Source of the DNA: an uncultured Clostridia bacterium
GTDB lineage: Bacteria; Bacillota; Clostridia; Oscillospirales; Ruminococcaceae
Reading direction: 5' to 3'
Assembly: GCA_947175045.1 (NCBI GenBank)
Contig: CAMWLH010000007.1
Location: forward strand, 1 to 17,446
DNA: 17,446 nt
Below, in pieces: positions 13,894-17,446 of the stretch. The notes under the pieces are model-generated. The model did not search any database. It saw only the letters and a program-made list of their open reading frames with translations, and had not been told where the DNA came from. The translations under genes and the position numbers were made by a program. How positions within the stretch are numbered: position 1 is the first letter of the stretch; every line of letters begins with the position of its first letter.

Positions 13894-15086
13894 TGCCGCA
13901 CCTCCTCTGATTTCACCGAGCCGTCCGCCGATACTATGTCAATGCGGCGGATATTATGCGCTTTTGCGTACTCCGCGGCGCACTTGGGGCACTCAAACAG
14001 CGAATGGTACACCGTGAGCCCCTCGGAGATAAGCTCCCCGCAATGCTTCAATGCGGCTGTCTCCGCGCCCTGCTCACCGTGAACCAGCACGTCGGGCGCG
14101 GGAACTCCCACGCCGCGGGCGTAGAGCACCTTTGCCGCCGCCTCGACATTCACCGCGAAGCCTATTGCCGCCGCTTCCCTGCCGAAATCACCGAGCAGCT
14201 TATCGTACCGCCCCCCGGAGAGCACCGGACGTCCGTAACCCTGTACATACCCGCGGAACAGTATACCGGTGTAGTAATTCTTTTTATGGACAAGCCCCAG
14301 GTCTACCCTTATCCTGTCGGCGGGGCATATCCCGCAAATGCTGTCATACAGCGCTTTGAGCTCCCTAAGGCGCTCCCGCAGCGAATCGGTGAACATATAC
14401 TTCTCCGCCTCGGCAAATACCTCCGCTCCGCCGAAAAGCTCGGGGAGCTTACCGATAGCCGCCGCTGCCTTGCTGTCATACCCGCTCATTATCTCGCCAA
14501 GCGCGGGGTAATTTTTTGTTTCAATAAATTCGCGTATGCTTTCCGCCAGCTCTTCGTCCGCGCCGAGCTGCGGGATAAGCTCGCGGAAAAATCCGTTGTC
14601 GCCTATTTCAAGGCGGTAGTCCTCGTCGCAGACCGCCAACGCCTTTGCGGCAAGCGAGAGCGCTTCGATATCCGCCGCGCCGCTTTTGCCGCCCAGAATC
14701 TCGATCCCGCTCTGGGTGAACTCATCGTCCCTGCCGCTGTTCTTGGGATTTACCACAAAAATGCTCTGGTTGTAGAACAGCTTAAGCGGGAGCTGCTCCC
14801 CGCGCAGGCGGGTCGCGGCAAGCCTGGCTATCGGCATGGTGTTGTCGGGACGGAGCACCATCAGTCTGTTCTTACCGTCCACCAGCTTATACATTGTCTC
14901 CTGCGGAAAATACCGCACCTTGCCGTTGAACACGTCGAAAAATTCCAGCCCCGGGGTCATTACCTCGGAATAGCCGTAGCTCTCAAACAAATCGGTAAGA
15001 CCCTCGGTAACAGCGCGCTTTGCGGCGCACTCCTCAAAAAGCAGATCCCTCGTTCCCTCGGGGGTCAGCAGATCGTATCTTTTCAA
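13890..15086 (-). CDS. hisZ: ATP phosphoribosyltransferase regulatory subunit HisZ
   Basis: A 398-residue class II histidyl-tRNA-synthetase-like protein without an anticodon-binding domain of full length. Residues MKRYDLLTPEGTRDLL open the fold; motif-2-like FYNQSIFVV and DEFTQSGIEILG, and motif-3-like SGGRYDKLLGDFG with AIGFAVNVE, are present. HisZ forms a complex with short HisG and carries histidine feedback inhibition. It is first in the operon, directly before hisG. The start codon is TTG: an in-frame stop lies upstream, no ATG or GTG intervenes, and the nearest purine-rich site (GAGAGG) is about 10 bases away, so initiation may be weak. The alternative HisS assignment is rejected because of the neighbour short hisG and the missing anticodon domain. 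Confidence 0.93.
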   Translation of the reverse strand: MKRYDLLTPEGTRDLLFEECAAKRAVTEGLTDLFESYGYSEVMTPGLEFFDVFNGKVRYFPQETMYKLVDGKNRLMVLRPDNTMPIARLAATRLRGEQLPLKLFYNQSIFVVNPKNSGRDDEFTQSGIEILGGKSGAADIEALSLAAKALAVCDEDYRLEIGDNGFFRELIPQLGADEELAESIREFIETKNYPALGEIMSGYDSKAAAAIGKLPELFGGAEVFAEAEKYMFTDSLRERLRELKALYDSICGICPADRIRVDLGLVHKKNYYTGILFRGYVQGYGRPVLSGGRYDKLLGDFGREAAAIGFAVNVEAAAKVLYARGVGVPAPDVLVHGEQGAETAALKHCGELISEGLTVYHSLFECPKCAAEYAKAHNIRRIDIVSADGSVKSEEVRQ

Positions 15087-15127
15087 AATTTCTTTTCCTC
15101 TCTTGAATTTTATTGTATTAAAGCAAT

Positions 15128-15162
15128 ACTATGTTATCACATTACTATAATATCATAATATC
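15128..15162. repeat. Short direct repeats over the his promoter -10 and start site
   Basis: On the plus strand ATAATATC occurs twice back to back (15147-15154 and 15155-15162). In addition ACTATGTTATC (15128-15138) and ACTATAATATC (15144-15154) match at 9 of 11 positions, 16 bp apart. They overlap the -10 and the expected transcription start, so they may be regulator half-sites, but AT-rich promoter DNA produces such repeats by chance fairly often. Confidence 0.4.
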
Positions 15163-15175
15163 CTTATCTTGTCAA
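15147..15175 (-). promoter_or_regulatory. Main his operon promoter
   Basis: On the minus strand a perfect -35 TTGACA (15170-15175) is followed by 17 bp and the -10 TATTAT (15147-15152), with a TG one base before it (extended -10). The transcription start is expected near 15140, giving a leader of about 54 bases before the hisZ TTG. It has the same design as the internal promoter at 1945-1973. Direct repeats overlap the -10 and the start region and could be an operator. Confidence 0.85.
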
Positions 15176-15182
15176 GAAGCGC

Positions 15183-15227
15183 GGGGGCTTTTTGTGAAAT
15201 ACCACCAAAACATTCAACAAAGCCCCC
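15183..15227 (-). other. Long-range stem after polC
   Basis: Nine-base arms GGGGGCTTT (15183-15191) and AAAGCCCCC (15219-15227) are perfectly complementary across a 27-base loop. There is no T-run after the stem on either strand, so it is not a textbook terminator; it may back up the hairpin just upstream or insulate the his promoter, whose -35 starts 8 bases beyond it. Confidence 0.45.
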
Positions 15228-15242
15228 CGAAAACACAGCATA

Positions 15243-15271
15243 CCGCACAGCGCCATAACAGCGCCGTGCGG
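15243..15271 (-). terminator. Candidate polC transcription terminator hairpin
   Basis: Eight bases after the polC stop, arms CCGCACGGCGC and GCGCTGTGCGG (minus strand) pair over 11 positions with one G-T pair and a 7-base loop. The following sequence is T/G-rich with one short run of four T, weaker than a standard U-tract. Position and stem strength support termination, possibly incomplete. Confidence 0.6.
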
Positions 15272-15278
15272 CAATATA

Positions 15279-17446
15279 TCAGAAATCAAACAGCGATAGC
15301 TGCGCAGATTGAGGTATCCCCTTGAACACATTGTACTCCTTGAGCTTATCCAGCACGGAGCTGTTTACTCCGCTCTCCTGCTGAATTTCGTCGATACAGT
15401 TGCATTTGCCGGAATTTATCGCGTCCTTGAGCTTGTACGCCGCGTTCTCGCCGCAGCCCGATACCGCCAGGAACGGCAGCCGCAGGTTTCCCTCCTCAAC
15501 ACGGTAGGTGACCGCCTCGGAGAGCTTCGCGTCGATCGGCAGCAGCTTTATTCCGCGGCACATCAGCTCGTGCACGAGCTGGAGCGCTTCGAGCATTCCC
15601 TTTTCCTTAGCCTGCGGCTTGGGTATCGCCTGGAGCTCCTTCATGCGCTTGCGTACCGCTTCTTTTCCCTGCAGGATTATGTCAAGCTCGAGATTTTCGG
15701 TGTGCTTGGTGAGGGTCGCCGCGTAGAACTCGCTGGGGCGGTTTATCTTGAACCAGCACAGCTTTACCGCCGCGGTAACATACGCCGCCGCGTGAGCCTT
15801 CGGGAACATATATTTGATCTTCTTGCAGCTCTCAACATACCAGTCGGGAACGTTGTTGTCCTTGAACGCCTGATAGATCGTGTCGTCAAACAGCTTGGAC
15901 GCGTTGCCCTTACGGGTTATCTCCATTATCTTGAACGCAAGCGACGGCTCCACGCCCTTATGCATAAGATAAACCATGATATTGTCGCGCGTTCCGATAA
16001 CCTCTGAAATCGTACAGGTTCCGTCCGCTATCAGGTCTTTCGCGTTGCCTATCCACACGTCGGTTCCGTGAGAAAGTCCCGAGATCTGTAACAGGTCGGA
16101 GAAATTCTTCGGCTGCGCGTCCCGCAGCATCTGCATAGCAAAGCCGGTGCCGAACTCCGGAATGCCGTAGGTTCCGCTGTATACCCCTATATCATCATAG
16201 GTGAGCCCTATCGGCTCGGTGGAGGTGAACAGCTTGTATATCTCGGGGTCGGTGGTGGGAACGTCGGATATCTTCATTCCCGTCATATCCTCTAAATGCT
16301 TGTAGAGCGTCGGCACATCGTGTCCAAGCTCGTCAAGCTTCAGAATAGTATCATGAAGCGCGTGGAAGTCAAAGTGGGTGGTTATCATGTCGCTCTCGGT
16401 CTTATCGGCAGGGTGCTGAACGGGGGTGAAATCGTACACCTCGTACTCGTTTGGCACGACGACCATTCCGCCCGGGTGCTGCGAGGTAGTCCTCTTTACT
16501 CCCGTGCAGCCTATCGAGAGCCTGTCCATCTCCGCGGGGCTGTACTCTATGCCGCGCTCCTCACAGTATTTCTTGACAAAGCCGTAGGCGGTCTTGTCCT
16601 GCACGGCGGAGATAGTCCCCGCCTTGAATACGTGATCCTTACCAAAAAGCTCTTCGGTGTAGCGGTGGACTTTTCCCTGCACCTCGCCCGAGAAGTTAAG
16701 GTCGATATCGGGCGCTTTGTCTCCCTTGAAGCCGAGGAAGGTCTCAAAGGGTATGTCGTGACCGTCGCGTATCATATCTATGCCACAATTGGGACAGCTC
16801 TTCGGCGGGAGATCGAAGCCCGAGCCGACAGAGCCGTCCGTCACAAACTCGTTGTGGCGGCACTTGGGGCAGCGGTAGTGCGGCGCGAGGGGGTTGACCT
16901 CGGATATACCCGCCATTATAGCGACAAAGGACGAGCCGACAGACCCTCGCGAGCCTACCAGATAGCCGTTGTCCTCGGAATATTTTACCAGCTTCTGCGC
17001 GATCATATAAAGCACCGAGAAGCCGTATTTGATGATAGCGTCCAGCTCCCTGTTAAGCCTGCTCTCCACTATTTCGGGCAGCTCGTCGCCGTACCACGCG
17101 TGCGCTCTCGCCCAGCAGAGGTCTTGGAGCTCCTGCTCCGCTCCCTCGATAGAAGGGGTATATGTCCCCTTGGGTATGGGGCGGATATCGTCGGATATCA
17201 TATCCGCGATTTTGTTGGTATTCGTAACTACTACCTCAAAAGCCTTATCCTTGCCGAGGTACTCAAACTCGGCGAGCATTTCATCAGTAGTCCTGAAATA
17301 AAGCGGAGCCTGGTTGTCCGCGTCCTTATAGCCCTGACCCGCCTGGAGAATAGTGCGGAACATTCCGTCCTCCCTATCCTTGAAATGCACGTCGCAGGTT
17401 GCCACAACAGGCTTACCCAGCTTGTCGGCGAGCCGCACTATCCTCC
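15279..17446 (-). CDS. polC: DNA polymerase III alpha subunit, PolC type, C-terminal part (cut by the right window edge)
   Basis: About 722 residues are visible out of the roughly 1430 typical of PolC; the frame is still open at the right edge, so the N-terminal domains and most of the PHP region lie outside. Numbering from the codon at 17438: VVATCDVHF is the end of the PHP domain, [12 protein letters not shown] (159-170) the palm, and Cys190, Cys193, Cys215 and Cys218 form the zinc site typical of PolC. Catalytic Asp244 and Asp246 lie in [11 protein letters not shown]. The protein ends QLSLFDF, where QLSLF is the sliding-clamp-binding motif. PolC is the replicative polymerase of low-GC Gram-positive bacteria, which gives the main taxonomic clue. 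The gene ends before the hairpin at 15243-15271 and is separate from the his operon. Confidence 0.97.
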   Translation of the reverse strand, partial: RIVRLADKLGKPVVATCDVHFKDREDGMFRTILQAGQGYKDADNQAPLYFRTTDEMLAEFEYLGKDKAFEVVVTNTNKIADMISDDIRPIPKGTYTPSIEGAEQELQDLCWARAHAWYGDELPEIVESRLNRELDAIIKYGFSVLYMIAQKLVKYSEDNGYLVGSRGSVGSSFVAIMAGISEVNPLAPHYRCPKCRHNEFVTDGSVGSGFDLPPKSCPNCGIDMIRDGHDIPFETFLGFKGDKAPDIDLNFSGEVQGKVHRYTEELFGKDHVFKAGTISAVQDKTAYGFVKKYCEERGIEYSPAEMDRLSIGCTGVKRTTSQHPGGMVVVPNEYEVYDFTPVQHPADKTESDMITTHFDFHALHDTILKLDELGHDVPTLYKHLEDMTGMKISDVPTTDPEIYKLFTSTEPIGLTYDDIGVYSGTYGIPEFGTGFAMQMLRDAQPKNFSDLLQISGLSHGTDVWIGNAKDLIADGTCTISEVIGTRDNIMVYLMHKGVEPSLAFKIMEITRKGNASKLFDDTIYQAFKDNNVPDWYVESCKKIKYMFPKAHAAAYVTAAVKLCWFKINRPSEFYAATLTKHTENLELDIILQGKEAVRKRMKELQAIPKPQAKEKGMLEALQLVHELMCRGIKLLPIDAKLSEAVTYRVEEGNLRLPFLAVSGCGENAAYKLKDAINSGKCNCIDEIQQESGVNSSVLDKLKEYNVFKGIPQSAQLSLFDF

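Larger units (their letters stand above)
15087..15278 (-). other. Intergenic region between polC and hisZ
   Basis: This 192-bp gap is the only sizeable non-coding stretch. In the direction of transcription it holds the polC 3' hairpin, a second long-range stem, then the his promoter and a leader of roughly 54 bases. No T-box, no run of histidine codons and no attenuator-like poly-U hairpin is seen between the promoter and hisZ. Confidence 0.8.

Noticed and set aside
13890..15086. Histidyl-tRNA synthetase (hisS)
   Set aside because: The protein is shorter than HisS, lacks a full anticodon-binding domain and sits directly before a short-form hisG, which requires HisZ.
15087..15145. Histidine leader peptide or T-box attenuator
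   Set aside because: No run of His codons, no T-box sequence and no terminator stem between the promoter and hisZ. An ATG-TGA pair in the leader has no binding site.
13956..15158. 400-codon plus-strand open frame opposite hisZ
   Set aside because: Antisense shadow of hisZ, without recognisable motifs and running through the his promoter.
1..17446. CRISPR arrays, tRNA or rRNA genes
   Set aside because: No regularly spaced repeats, no cloverleaf-type sequences and no rRNA-like stretches were seen on either strand.

Overview
The window looks like a piece of a moderately GC-rich Bacillota (Firmicutes) chromosome, most likely a Clostridia member of the Ruminococcus/Oscillospiraceae type. The evidence is a PolC-type DNA polymerase III, a short-form HisG paired with HisZ, strong AGGAGG-type ribosome binding sites at nearly every gene, and ECF-sigma-like and DUF4253 proteins of the kind common in ruminococci. 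The genus is inference. Every gene I accept lies on the minus strand, so transcription runs from right to left.

From the right edge: positions 17446-15279 hold the C-terminal half of polC. A 192-bp gap follows (15087-15278). It carries two hairpins and then a near-consensus promoter (TTGACA, 17 bp, TATTAT, extended -10). From there to the left edge runs one tightly packed polycistron: hisZ, hisG, hisD, a GNAT-kinase fusion, an NAD-dependent epimerase-like gene, hisB, an AT-rich orphan gene, hisH, a radical SAM gene, hisA, an HD-domain gene, an Imm22-like gene, hisF, two tandem DUF4253 paralogs, a TPR-like gene, a NUDIX-HisI fusion, an rdgB/HAM1-like gene, hisE, a sigma-like membrane protein, and a HAD hydrolase cut by the left edge. 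Genes overlap or are spaced by at most about 65 bp. A second promoter, a perfect TTGACA-17-TATAAT with extended -10, sits between NUDIX-hisI and the rdgB-like gene and should give the last four genes their own transcription.

The his genes keep the usual Z-G-D-B-H-A-F-I-E order, but from hisD onward every junction carries one to three non-his genes. Together the his genes encode PR-ATP synthesis (HisZG), PR-ATP pyrophosphohydrolase (HisE), PR-AMP cyclohydrolase (HisI), ProFAR isomerase (HisA), IGP synthase (HisHF), IGP dehydratase (HisB) and histidinol dehydrogenase (HisD). No hisC and no recognised histidinol-phosphatase is seen. The inserted genes tend to be lower in GC than the his genes by hand counts of sample lines. 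Several resemble immunity-type or otherwise uncharacterised accessory proteins. This interspersed arrangement, the NUDIX-HisI fusion and the AT-rich orphan gene between hisB and hisH are the most unusual features. I found no tRNA, rRNA, CRISPR array, insertion sequence or T-box.
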